Positions 14,512-22,071 of a stretch of DNA of 22,071 nucleotides are shown here, in pieces. The position numbers and the translations under genes are program-made. This stretch comes from CAG-877 sp963660495 (GTDB lineage Bacteria; Bacillota_I; Bacilli_A; RF39; UBA660): NCBI GenBank assembly GCA_963660495.1, contig CAVKYO010000070.1:1-22071 (forward strand). Reading direction: 5' to 3'. The stretch's first letter is position 1, and the number at the start of each line of letters is the position of its first letter. The notes beneath the pieces were generated by a model. It was not told the DNA's origin. It searched no databases and worked only from the letters and a program-made list of their open reading frames with translations.

Positions 14512-16011
14512 ATGAAGAAAAAATTACTTGGCTTATTAGTTGCGATATTTACATTTGGCTTAGTATTTAATGTTGATGCTGCTTCACTTACAGTTGGATC
14601 AACTAAAGGTACAACTGATACAAATAGTTATATTGTAACTGATGAGGCTGCAATTATGATTACTAATGCACCTGCAAGTGATACTTTAGTTGCTTATAAA
14701 ATATTAGATACATTTTATAATAGTTCAACTAACGTTGTTACTTATGAGTTCACTAGTACATTTAAAGCTTTCTTAGCTAGTTCATCTACTTATAAAAATC
14801 TTACAGTAGATGAGTATTATAAGCTAACTAATGGAGATATTACTTCTGGATCTACTAGAACTACTTCTACATTAGATAAATTAGCTAGTGCTTATGCAAG
14901 TTATATTAAAACTAATTCAGTTACTGGTACTACTTTAACTTATAGTGCTAATGAAGGTGGTACTGGTGGAAGTGTAGCAGCTGGTGCATACTTAGTATTA
15001 CCAAAAGTAACTACTAGTGTATATGCAGTTATGGTAGGTAACGTTGTTCCAAAAGCTAATGGTAACGATTGGACTATAGATGATGCTACTATAGTAGCTA
15101 AAGTTAGTAGTGCTTCAGTTACTAAATCAGTTGGATCTATTGGACATGTTGATGGTAACTACAATATAGGAACAGAATTCTCATATTTCTTAGTTGCTGG
15201 AGTTCCACAATATCCAACTAATGCTACTAATAAAGCTTATATGATTAAAGATACAGCAGCTAATGGTATTACTTTATCAAGTGTTAGTAGTATGTCAATT
15301 AAAGATGGAGAAACTACTTTAACTAATAATAATGGTACATTTAAAAATGCTTCTGGTAATACCGTAGCAACAGCTACTATTTCAGGACAATCAATTACTA
15401 TAGTATTTAATGTTGATTATGTTACTAGTACAACAGTTACTGTACAATATAAGGCAAAATTAAATAGTAATGCTACATTAGGTGACAATGGTAACCTTAA
15501 CAGTGCAGTACTTACTTATTCAAATGAACCTTATGGTACTGGTACTACTACTTCATCTGCTACTAGTACATCAGTATTTACTTATGGTGTTGAAGTATTA
15601 ATTTACGCTAATGGAGATAAATCTAAAGTACTTTCTGGAGTTACATTCGATGTATATTCAGATTCTTCATTAACTACTAAAATAGGAACACTTACTACTG
15701 ATAGTACAGGTAAAGGACGTCTACCAGGTGTTGCTTCAGGTACTTATTATTTAAAACAAACATCAACTGCATCAGGTTATAGTTTACCTAAAGACGCAGT
15801 TAGTATGAAAGTAAAAATTGAAGGATCTACTGCAAGTACTACTGAAGGTTATTATGTAACAGAAGTAGCTGCATTTGAAGCTGGTATATTACCATTTACA
15901 GGTGGTACTGGTAGTATCTTATATACTGTTATCGGTATGATTACTGTAGTTAGTGCTGTATTACTTTTAGTTCTTTATACTAGAAAGAAAAAACAAGAAC
16001 AAACTGCTTAA
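14512..16011 (+). CDS. LPXTG backbone-type pilin 2
   Basis: This 499-residue paralog of the preceding pilin has the same order: signal peptide (about 1-24, ending VDA), N-terminal domain, TIVAKVSSASVTKSV (candidate pilin Lys197), a middle domain with YMIKDTAANGITLS, a C-terminal prealbumin-like domain with YYLKQTSTASGY, LPFTGG (460-465), a membrane helix and a TRKKK tail. GAAAGGA precedes the ATG. Codon choice is more uniform than in its paralog (many ACT/GTT/TTA), and the gene stands behind a structured spacer, both fitting a highly expressed major shaft subunit. Which of the two paralogs forms the shaft cannot be decided from sequence. Confidence 0.85.
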   Translation: MKKKLLGLLVAIFTFGLVFNVDAASLTVGSTKGTTDTNSYIVTDEAAIMITNAPASDTLVAYKILDTFYNSSTNVVTYEFTSTFKAFLASSSTYKNLTVDEYYKLTNGDITSGSTRTTSTLDKLASAYASYIKTNSVTGTTLTYSANEGGTGGSVAAGAYLVLPKVTTSVYAVMVGNVVPKANGNDWTIDDATIVAKVSSASVTKSVGSIGHVDGNYNIGTEFSYFLVAGVPQYPTNATNKAYMIKDTAANGITLSSVSSMSIKDGETTLTNNNGTFKNASGNTVATATISGQSITIVFNVDYVTSTTVTVQYKAKLNSNATLGDNGNLNSAVLTYSNEPYGTGTTTSSATSTSVFTYGVEVLIYANGDKSKVLSGVTFDVYSDSSLTTKIGTLTTDSTGKGRLPGVASGTYYLKQTSTASGYSLPKDAVSMKVKIEGSTASTTEGYYVTEVAAFEAGILPFTGGTGSILYTVIGMITVVSAVLLLVLYTRKKKQEQTA

Positions 16012-16022
16012 ATATAGATAAT

Positions 16023-16063
16023 TTCTCAAATATTATTAGGTATATCCTTTTAATATTTGAGAA
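16023..16063 (+). other. Perfect 13-bp hairpin between pilin 2 and the sortase genes
   Basis: TTCTCAAATATTA and TAATATTTGAGAA are perfect complements around a 15-nt loop. No U-tract follows on this strand, and a Shine-Dalgarno lies 10 nt downstream. It may protect the 3' end of the pilin mRNA or reduce sortase expression relative to the pilins, rather than ending transcription outright. Confidence 0.55.
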
Positions 16064-16086
16064 TATCATATTAAGGAGATTATATA

Positions 16087-16221
16087 ATGAATAATAAAGT
16101 AATTACTTGGTTACTAACAATAACTTTAATATTAAGTGCTACCGATATTAGTTTACTTATTATTGTATCTATATTTACTTATGGTGTTATTTATAAAAAT
16201 AAAGGTATTTTAAATGAATAA
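16087..16221 (+). CDS. Small membrane protein of the sortase locus (44 aa)
   Basis: AAGGAG at 16073-16078, 8 nt before the ATG, is among the best ribosome binding sites in the locus. The frame encodes MNNKVITWLL, then two short hydrophobic stretches (about 5-17 and 19-36) split by ATD, ending YKNKGILNE. The stop overlaps the sortase start (ATGAATAA) by 8 nt, which implies coupled translation. I do not recognise the family. Its place between pilins and sortase suggests a small membrane partner in pilus assembly, or a leader that drives sortase translation. Confidence 0.6.
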   Translation: MNNKVITWLLTITLILSATDISLLIIVSIFTYGVIYKNKGILNE

Positions 16222-17353
16222 GACTTTTAAAAAATATATTCCTATAATTACATTTTCTTTACTTGTAATTATTGGATTACTTATAATGTTATATCCTGTT
16301 ATTTCTAATTTTATGAATTCTAATAAAGCTCAAGTAGTTATTAATGATTACTCTGATACTATTGCTTCTAATACTAGTAATAAAAATACTTTGTTAATTG
16401 AAGAAGCTAGAAATTATAATAAAAGTTTATCTACTGTTGATATTGTTGATGCTTTTGTTAATCCTAAAGAAAATTTATCTGAAGAATACAAAAACATTTT
16501 AAATGTTAATAGTAATGGAATGATGGGTTATTTAAATATACCAAAGATAGATATTAAAGTTCCTATCTATCATGGTACAAGTGATGAAGTTTTACAGAAA
16601 GGTGTAGGTCATTTAGAAGGTAGTTCTTTTCCAGTAGGAGGAGAAAGTACTCATTCCGTATTATCTGCACATTCAGGTCTTCCTTCAGCAAGATTATTTA
16701 CAGATTTAAATCAACTTAAAATAGGAGATATGTTTTATATATATATCCTAGATGAAGTATTTGCTTATGAAGTAGATCAAGTACTTGTTGTTGAACCAGC
16801 TGATGTTTCAGAATTAGAACTTCAGGAAGGAGAGGATTATGTAACACTAGTTACTTGTACACCATATGCAGTAAATACACACCGATTATTAGTACGTGGG
16901 ACTAGAGTAGAATATAGTCCTAAAGTTTTAGAAAGTATTCCAGTTGAAACAAAACTTGGTTCTGATGATATTATTTTATATGTAAGTTTATTTATAGTAT
17001 TTGTAATATTACTTTTAGTAATTATCTTTAGTATTAAAGGTAAAAAGAAAAAACAAATTGATACTAATACTAATATTAATATTAATAATAATACGGCCAT
17101 CACACACGTAGAACCTATTAATAATAATATAATTAGTACTCAAGAAACATTTAATAATACGAGTGTAGTAGGCACCTCTCTAAACCCTTCTACTAGTAGT
17201 AATAATAACGTTGAAACTTTAACTGTTACAAATAGTAATAATACTACTATAAATAATGAACCTGTAATAATTAATAATTTAGAACAACAAAATACTTTTA
17301 ATGAAGCAAAAACTGAAGTTACTAATGAAGATACAAATAATATATTATTATAG
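16214..17353 (+). CDS. Class C-like sortase (pilus polymerase)
   Basis: Class C sortases join pilin subunits through the LPXTG Thr and a pilin Lys. The 379-residue protein has an N-terminal membrane helix (about 9-31), a linker with DAFVNP that may be a variant of the DPF/DPW lid, and the catalytic core GYLNIPKIDIKVPIYHGT. His153 lies in SAHSG, Cys215 in TLVTCTPY and Arg228 in THRLLVRG. A second membrane helix (about 251-275) is normal for class C. The roughly 100-residue C-terminal tail, very rich in Asn and Thr, is not. Start ATG has AAAGG 8 nt upstream and overlaps the small membrane ORF. Likely substrates are the LPFTGG pilins and the LPNTGG adhesin. Confidence 0.9.
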   Translation: MNKTFKKYIPIITFSLLVIIGLLIMLYPVISNFMNSNKAQVVINDYSDTIASNTSNKNTLLIEEARNYNKSLSTVDIVDAFVNPKENLSEEYKNILNVNSNGMMGYLNIPKIDIKVPIYHGTSDEVLQKGVGHLEGSSFPVGGESTHSVLSAHSGLPSARLFTDLNQLKIGDMFYIYILDEVFAYEVDQVLVVEPADVSELELQEGEDYVTLVTCTPYAVNTHRLLVRGTRVEYSPKVLESIPVETKLGSDDIILYVSLFIVFVILLLVIIFSIKGKKKKQIDTNTNININNNTAITHVEPINNNIISTQETFNNTSVVGTSLNPSTSSNNNVETLTVTNSNNTTINNEPVIINNLEQQNTFNEAKTEVTNEDTNNILL

Positions 17354-17366
17354 GAGGAGCATAAGT

Positions 17367-18095
17367 ATGAATAAGAAATTAATATTTAAAATTATATTTA
17401 TATTATCTATTTGTATTATGCTCTTTTCTATATATAATATTTTTATTTGGTATAAAGATAGTAAAAAGACTAAAGAAGTAACAGAAAAGATAGAAGAAAT
17501 GACTAAAGTTAGTGTTGTTAGAGATAGTAAATTTTTAGCAGTTGATTTTAGTGAACTTTCAAAAACAAATAATGAAGTAGTTGCATGGGTACAAGTTTTA
17601 GATACTAATGTTAATTATCCAATAGTTAAACATAGTGATAATTATTATTATTTAAATCATTCATATGATAAGTCTTGGAATAGTTCAGGATGGCCTTATT
17701 TAGACTATAGAAATGATATTGATGATTTAGTTAGTAATAATATTATGTATGGACATGGTAGAACAGATGGTACTATGTTTGGTAGTTTGAGGAATTTATT
17801 AAACTTAGATAATGGAAAACATATTATAAATGTTTCTACTCCTTATAATAATTATATATTTGAAATATTTAGTATTTATTTAATATCTGGTACTAATGAT
17901 TATTTAACTACTGGATTTGATAGTAATGAAGAATATCTTAAATTTATAGAATTAATTAAGAATAGAAGTATTATTAATTATAATGTTGATGATTTTGATT
18001 CGTCTGATAAAATATTAACTTTAACTACTTGTCATAATAGTTGGCAAAAATTAGTTGTACACGCTAAATTATCTGGTTGGGAGAAAAGATATTAG
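17367..18095 (+). CDS. Class B-like sortase with Arg-to-Lys change
   Basis: The 242-residue protein has one N-terminal membrane helix (about 5-27) and the class B layout: VVAWVQVLDTNVNYPIVKHS, YYLNHSYDKSWNSSGWPYLD, His130 in MYGHGR, and Cys222 in TLTTC. The Arg normally found shortly after the Cys, before VVHAKL, reads Lys228 (QKLVVHAKL). Family knowledge says this Arg is nearly invariant, so activity may be altered or retained through Lys. AGGAGG at 17352-17357 overlaps the preceding stop and lies 9 nt before the ATG, which decides this start. It may attach the pilus base (VPNTFD signal) or a dedicated substrate to the wall. Confidence 0.88.
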   Translation: MNKKLIFKIIFILSICIMLFSIYNIFIWYKDSKKTKEVTEKIEEMTKVSVVRDSKFLAVDFSELSKTNNEVVAWVQVLDTNVNYPIVKHSDNYYYLNHSYDKSWNSSGWPYLDYRNDIDDLVSNNIMYGHGRTDGTMFGSLRNLLNLDNGKHIINVSTPYNNYIFEIFSIYLISGTNDYLTTGFDSNEEYLKFIELIKNRSIINYNVDDFDSSDKILTLTTCHNSWQKLVVHAKLSGWEKRY

Positions 18096-18106
18096 ATAGG
18101 AGACTT

Positions 18107-21100
18107 ATGTTGAAGAGAATAGTTAATTTATTAAAACAATTAGTAAATAATAAAGTTAGGATAATACTTTGTGCTATTCTTTTTTTGTTTGGATTAGTCT
18201 TTTTAATTACTAATTCTTTTGCGGCTAGTGTACCTGTTAAATCTATAGAGATAAAGTCTGAAAATTTAGATTATGATACTTTAGAACAAGGAGCTTGGAA
18301 AGTTACTAAGTCAGCTTCTTGGATTAGTAAAGGTAAAGCTAGGATTACTTTTAATGTAGATAGTGTTGAAAAAAATGATGATAAAGATAGAGATATTATA
18401 TTAGTTATAGATAACTCTGCTTCAATGTATTCAGGTAATTTTAGTAATATAAAACAAAATTTAATTAATGTATTAACTTCATTAACAAATAATACAAAAG
18501 TTGATAGTATTGCTTTAATTAGTTTTAATGATACGGCTACAATTTTATCAGAATTTACAAATGATTTTGATTATATTTCAAATTTAGTTAATGATATTAA
18601 TCCTACTGGTAATACAAATTATTATCAAGCTTTTGTTAAGGTCGATGATATTCTTTCTAATTATAATTATAATAATAGTAAGACTGTTGATGTAATATTT
18701 TTAACAGATGGATATCCTAATGTTGATATTCCTAATGAAGTTTCTCAGTATACTTATTTAAAGTCACAATATTCATATATAAATATTAGTGCTATTCAAT
18801 ATGGAATGGGAGAAGAAATTTTAGATGCTGTTAAGAATATAAGTGATAAACAGTTTTTAGCAACTGATATTACTATGGAAAATGTTTTACATAAATTAAT
18901 GTTTAATTCTGTTAAATATGATAATTTTGAAATAATAGATAATGTTAATGATTCGTATTTTAGTATTGATAAGGTAAGTAGTTCTTTAGGAAATGTTAAT
19001 TTTAATGATAATAAAGTTGTTTGGAATATTACTTCTGATGATATGTTTTATTCTGGGGATACAGTAACTATTAATATTAATATTTCTTTAAAAAATGATG
19101 TTAACTTTAATGATTTATATAATACTAATAGTAGTGAAAGTATTGTATCAAAAATAGGAAATATAGAAGAAAATATTAGTTCTTCTAAGAGTCCTATTTT
19201 AGCTGGTGCGTATACTGTTTCTTATTTAGGAAATGCTTCGTCAGGTTGTAGTGTTTCTAATGTTCCTAGTGATAGTAAATATTTAGTTTATGATAATGTT
19301 AGTATTTCTAGTAATATACCTGTATGTTTTGGGTATCAGTTTAAAGGATGGGAATTTGTTACTTCTGATATTAATAAAATAGGTGATAGTAGTTTTGTTA
19401 TGCCAGGTTTTGATGTAACTTTAAAGGCTACTTGGTCGAAAGTCGGTCTTAATAAGTCTATGGATGGAACTGTTGAAGAGAGTGTTACTTTATATAAAGT
19501 TGTTAAGAATGAGGCTTTATCAAATGGTTTAGCAAAGGAATATACCGGTAGTCATCAAGATTCTGTTAATGGAATAGGACAAAGTAAAATATATTATTAT
19601 TACGCTACATCTGATGATGAAGGTACAGCAATTCTTAATAAAAATAATGTTTTGTTTGCTGGTATGTGTTGGCAAATGATTAGAACAACTGATACTGGTG
19701 GAGTGAAAATGATTTATAATGGAGAGCCTGATTTAAATGGAGCTTGTGGTACTGATAGAGATACTCATGTTGGAACAACAGGTTTAGCAGAAGCAGTTTC
19801 AATGCCTGAAAATATTTATTATGGAACTAGTTATACTTATAATTCTAGTAGTAGTACATTTAGTTTGTCAGGAAGTACTACTAAAGCGACTTGGTCGGAT
19901 TCAACTTATAAGAATTTAATTGGTAAATATACTTGTTTAACTACTTCTACAACAGGTTGCTCAAGAGTGTATTATGTTGATGAATATGATAGTTCTACTA
20001 CAGCTGATTTAATATCTTTAACTTATGTAATTAATTATTCATACATTGGATTATCACAATATAATTTATCTAATGATTCGCCTAGTTATGTTGGATATAT
20101 GTATAATAGTGTGTATCCATATAAAAAGTTTACGTCTAATTCAGAGGTACTGTTAAAGAGTGCTACACTATCTACTTCTTATTATTATGCTAGTAATTAT
20201 ACTTATACAGCAAGTACTGGTACTTATAAATTATCTGGTGCTTCTAAGGTTTCATCAACTAGTAATTATTCTAGTTTAAAAGGTAAATATACTTTACTTA
20301 AGACTAGTAGTTCTTCTACTAGGACTAGTTTATTTTATATAGCTGATGTATCTGGTTCTACTATGTTATATATTGAGTTAACTAATGGGAATGCTTTAAG
20401 TAGTTATCAAAGTAATTATACATATGGAAGTTCTTATACTGATAATGGTGATGGTACATATACTATTAATAGTCCTACTACTATAAAAAATACTGATTGG
20501 TATTCTAATTATAGTAATGTAAATGGTAAATATTTATGTAAGAATGCTAGTAATAATACATGTAGTTCATTATTGTATGTTACGCTTGCTACGGCTACAA
20601 AAATTAATTATGTTGATGTTAATAATATGAATTATAAGTATGCTAATAGTTTTACTTATCAAAATGGACAGTATACTTTATCTGGTGATTCAACTACTTT
20701 TTGGAATATTTCTGATAGTAATAATTATAATAAGCTTGATAATGCTCATTATACATGTTTAAATGATACTGGTGTTTGTAGTTCTATTGCTTATATTTAT
20801 ATGGTAAAACCTCCTCAAGCTAATTATTATGATGCAACTTATTTATATATTATTTTGGATTCTGGTAATGATATTAATGATGCTTTAAATGAAATGCTTT
20901 ATGCTGATGATGTTAATAAATATGATTCTACTATGAAGAAAATGATAGAATTATGGTATAAGAATAATTTGAATAGTTATTCTAAGTATATAGAAGATAC
21001 TATATATTGTAATGATAGAAGTATTTCTAATTTACATGGTTGGAATTCTAATAATGGTAGTGTCACTGAATCTGAATATTTAGAGTTTAATGAATTTAAT

Positions 21101-21445
21101 ACGACAAGTAATTTATATTGTAGTAATGTAACTGATAGGTTTAGTGTATCAAATGAGAAGGCAAAGTTGAATTATTCTGTAGGTTTAATGAGTAGTGCTG
21201 AGATGAATTTACTTAATAATAGTAAAGCTAGGGTTATTGATTATTTTAATGGTTACTGGTTAATGTCTCCTGCGGCGTTTTACTTTTCTGGGGCTATGCA
21301 AAAGGACATTTCTACTTCTGATCTTGCTTTTGATTATGTTGAATTTAATAATGGAATTAGACCTGCTATTTCATTAGTTTCTGGTACTACATATGTATCT
21401 GGTGATGGTAGTATGACTAGTCCTTATGTTGTTCCAACTAATTAG
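18107..21445 (+). CDS. vWA-domain exported protein with four inserted ~70-aa repeats
   Basis: The 1112-residue protein has a long basic N-region and signal helix (about 14-38, ending NSFA). A vWA domain follows with MIDAS residues DNSAS (102-106), GNT and FLTDG. Next is an InlB-like repeat (about 368-450, GYQFKGWEF), then CWQMIRTTDTGGVKMIYNG, which opens a domain that closes at the very end with YWLMSP and RPAISLVSGT...GDG...PYVV. Between them, at about 570-914, four diverged repeats each show Y-x-Y, G-x-Y-L-SG, GKYTCL and C-S-x-x-YV. No LPXTG or C-terminal membrane helix is present, so it is either released, retained by its uncleaved signal helix, or held by partners. AGGAGA at 18098 is 3 nt from ATG 18107 and 6 nt from TTG 18110, so either may be the start. 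Confidence 0.85.
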   Translation: MLKRIVNLLKQLVNNKVRIILCAILFLFGLVFLITNSFAASVPVKSIEIKSENLDYDTLEQGAWKVTKSASWISKGKARITFNVDSVEKNDDKDRDIILVIDNSASMYSGNFSNIKQNLINVLTSLTNNTKVDSIALISFNDTATILSEFTNDFDYISNLVNDINPTGNTNYYQAFVKVDDILSNYNYNNSKTVDVIFLTDGYPNVDIPNEVSQYTYLKSQYSYINISAIQYGMGEEILDAVKNISDKQFLATDITMENVLHKLMFNSVKYDNFEIIDNVNDSYFSIDKVSSSLGNVNFNDNKVVWNITSDDMFYSGDTVTININISLKNDVNFNDLYNTNSSESIVSKIGNIEENISSSKSPILAGAYTVSYLGNASSGCSVSNVPSDSKYLVYDNVSISSNIPVCFGYQFKGWEFVTSDINKIGDSSFVMPGFDVTLKATWSKVGLNKSMDGTVEESVTLYKVVKNEALSNGLAKEYTGSHQDSVNGIGQSKIYYYYATSDDEGTAILNKNNVLFAGMCWQMIRTTDTGGVKMIYNGEPDLNGACGTDRDTHVGTTGLAEAVSMPENIYYGTSYTYNSSSSTFSLSGSTTKATWSDSTYKNLIGKYTCLTTSTTGCSRVYYVDEYDSSTTADLISLTYVINYSYIGLSQYNLSNDSPSYVGYMYNSVYPYKKFTSNSEVLLKSATLSTSYYYASNYTYTASTGTYKLSGASKVSSTSNYSSLKGKYTLLKTSSSSTRTSLFYIADVSGSTMLYIELTNGNALSSYQSNYTYGSSYTDNGDGTYTINSPTTIKNTDWYSNYSNVNGKYLCKNASNNTCSSLLYVTLATATKINYVDVNNMNYKYANSFTYQNGQYTLSGDSTTFWNISDSNNYNKLDNAHYTCLNDTGVCSSIAYIYMVKPPQANYYDATYLYIILDSGNDINDALNEMLYADDVNKYDSTMKKMIELWYKNNLNSYSKYIEDTIYCNDRSISNLHGWNSNNGSVTESEYLEFNEFNTTSNLYCSNVTDRFSVSNEKAKLNYSVGLMSSAEMNLLNNSKARVIDYFNGYWLMSPAAFYFSGAMQKDISTSDLAFDYVEFNNGIRPAISLVSGTTYVSGDGSMTSPYVVPTN

Positions 21446-21503
21446 ATTTTATAAAAATGCACTATACTTTGAAAATGTTATAAATTTATTTAAAATAAAG
21501 ATT

Positions 21504-21555
21504 TATGTTTTCTGGAGTGATGGTTAGTTTATGTTTTCTGGAGTGATGGTTAGTT
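21504..21555 (+). repeat. Two perfect tandem copies of a 26-bp unit
   Basis: Copies at 21504-21529 and 21530-21555 are identical. Each contains TATGTTTTCTGG and GAGTGATGGTTAGTT. The second ends one base before the -35 box of the next gene, so the array may be an operator pair or a copy-number-variable promoter element. Confidence 0.85.
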
Positions 21556-21556
21556 C

Positions 21557-21585
21557 TTGAAAAACAAGTTAATAACTGATACAAT
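21557..21585 (+). promoter_or_regulatory. Promoter of the phase-variable vWA gene
   Basis: TTGAAA (21557-21562) and TACAAT (21580-21585) are spaced by 17 nt, with TG one base before the -10. The start point would be near 21592, about 32 nt before the ATG at 21624. Confidence 0.72.
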
Positions 21586-21623
21586 GTAAGTGTAATAAAA
21601 AAAGTAAAGGTTTGGCGATAAAT

Positions 21624-22071
<448 letters not shown>

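Noticed and set aside
16023..16063. Rho-independent terminator at the pilin 2 / sortase junction
   Set aside because: The stem is perfect, but no T-tract follows on the plus strand, and the sortase genes have no other evident promoter.

Overview
The window is AT-rich (codons ending in A/T, long A/T runs) and uses Shine-Dalgarno starts of the AGGAGG type, TTG and ATG starts, and TGG for tryptophan. It carries oxygen-sensitive class III ribonucleotide reductases and sortase-anchored (LPXTG) surface proteins. Together these suggest a strictly anaerobic, host-associated low-GC Firmicute (Bacilli/Erysipelotrichia/RF39-like or clostridial). I cannot name a genus from sequence alone.

Layout. 1-86 is the 3' end of a surface-type protein. 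173-1396 encodes a type IV prepilin-like protein. It converges, with a short overlap, on a Crp/Fnr-family regulator on the minus strand (1380-2006). The regulator is divergent from an anaerobic nucleotide operon: nrdD1, nrdG1 and dut (2121-5264), closed by a terminator. The intergenic region between the regulator and nrdD1 holds a 14-bp perfect palindrome. Its position suits activation of nrdD1 and repression of the regulator. A second anaerobic reductase operon follows (5562-8626). It encodes a large NrdD core that stops before the glycyl-radical loop, a separate 53-residue protein that carries that loop, and NrdG2, followed by a clean terminator. A gene-poor stretch with one possible small membrane ORF leads to a Fic-domain gene (9099-9839).

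From about 10.1 kb to the right edge lies a pilus/adhesin locus behind a strong extended -10 promoter. Its order is: LPNTGG adhesin with three tandem repeats, small pilin with a VPNTFD sorting signal, two paralogous LPFTGG backbone-type pilins separated by a foldable 125-nt spacer, a 44-residue membrane protein, a class C-like sortase, a class B-like sortase with Lys where Arg is expected, and a 1112-residue vWA-domain exported protein. The right edge enters a second vWA-domain gene. Its 5' coding end contains ten AGAC tetranucleotides, and its promoter abuts two perfect tandem 26-bp repeats. It looks like a phase-variable (contingency) adhesin gene that is in the ON frame here.

How the genes fit together. 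The left half supplies dNTPs anaerobically (class III reductases, their radical-SAM activases and dUTPase) under a Crp/Fnr-type regulator. The right half builds and anchors a surface pilus and associated adhesins. The most notable points are the separated glycyl-radical subunit and the tetranucleotide switch.
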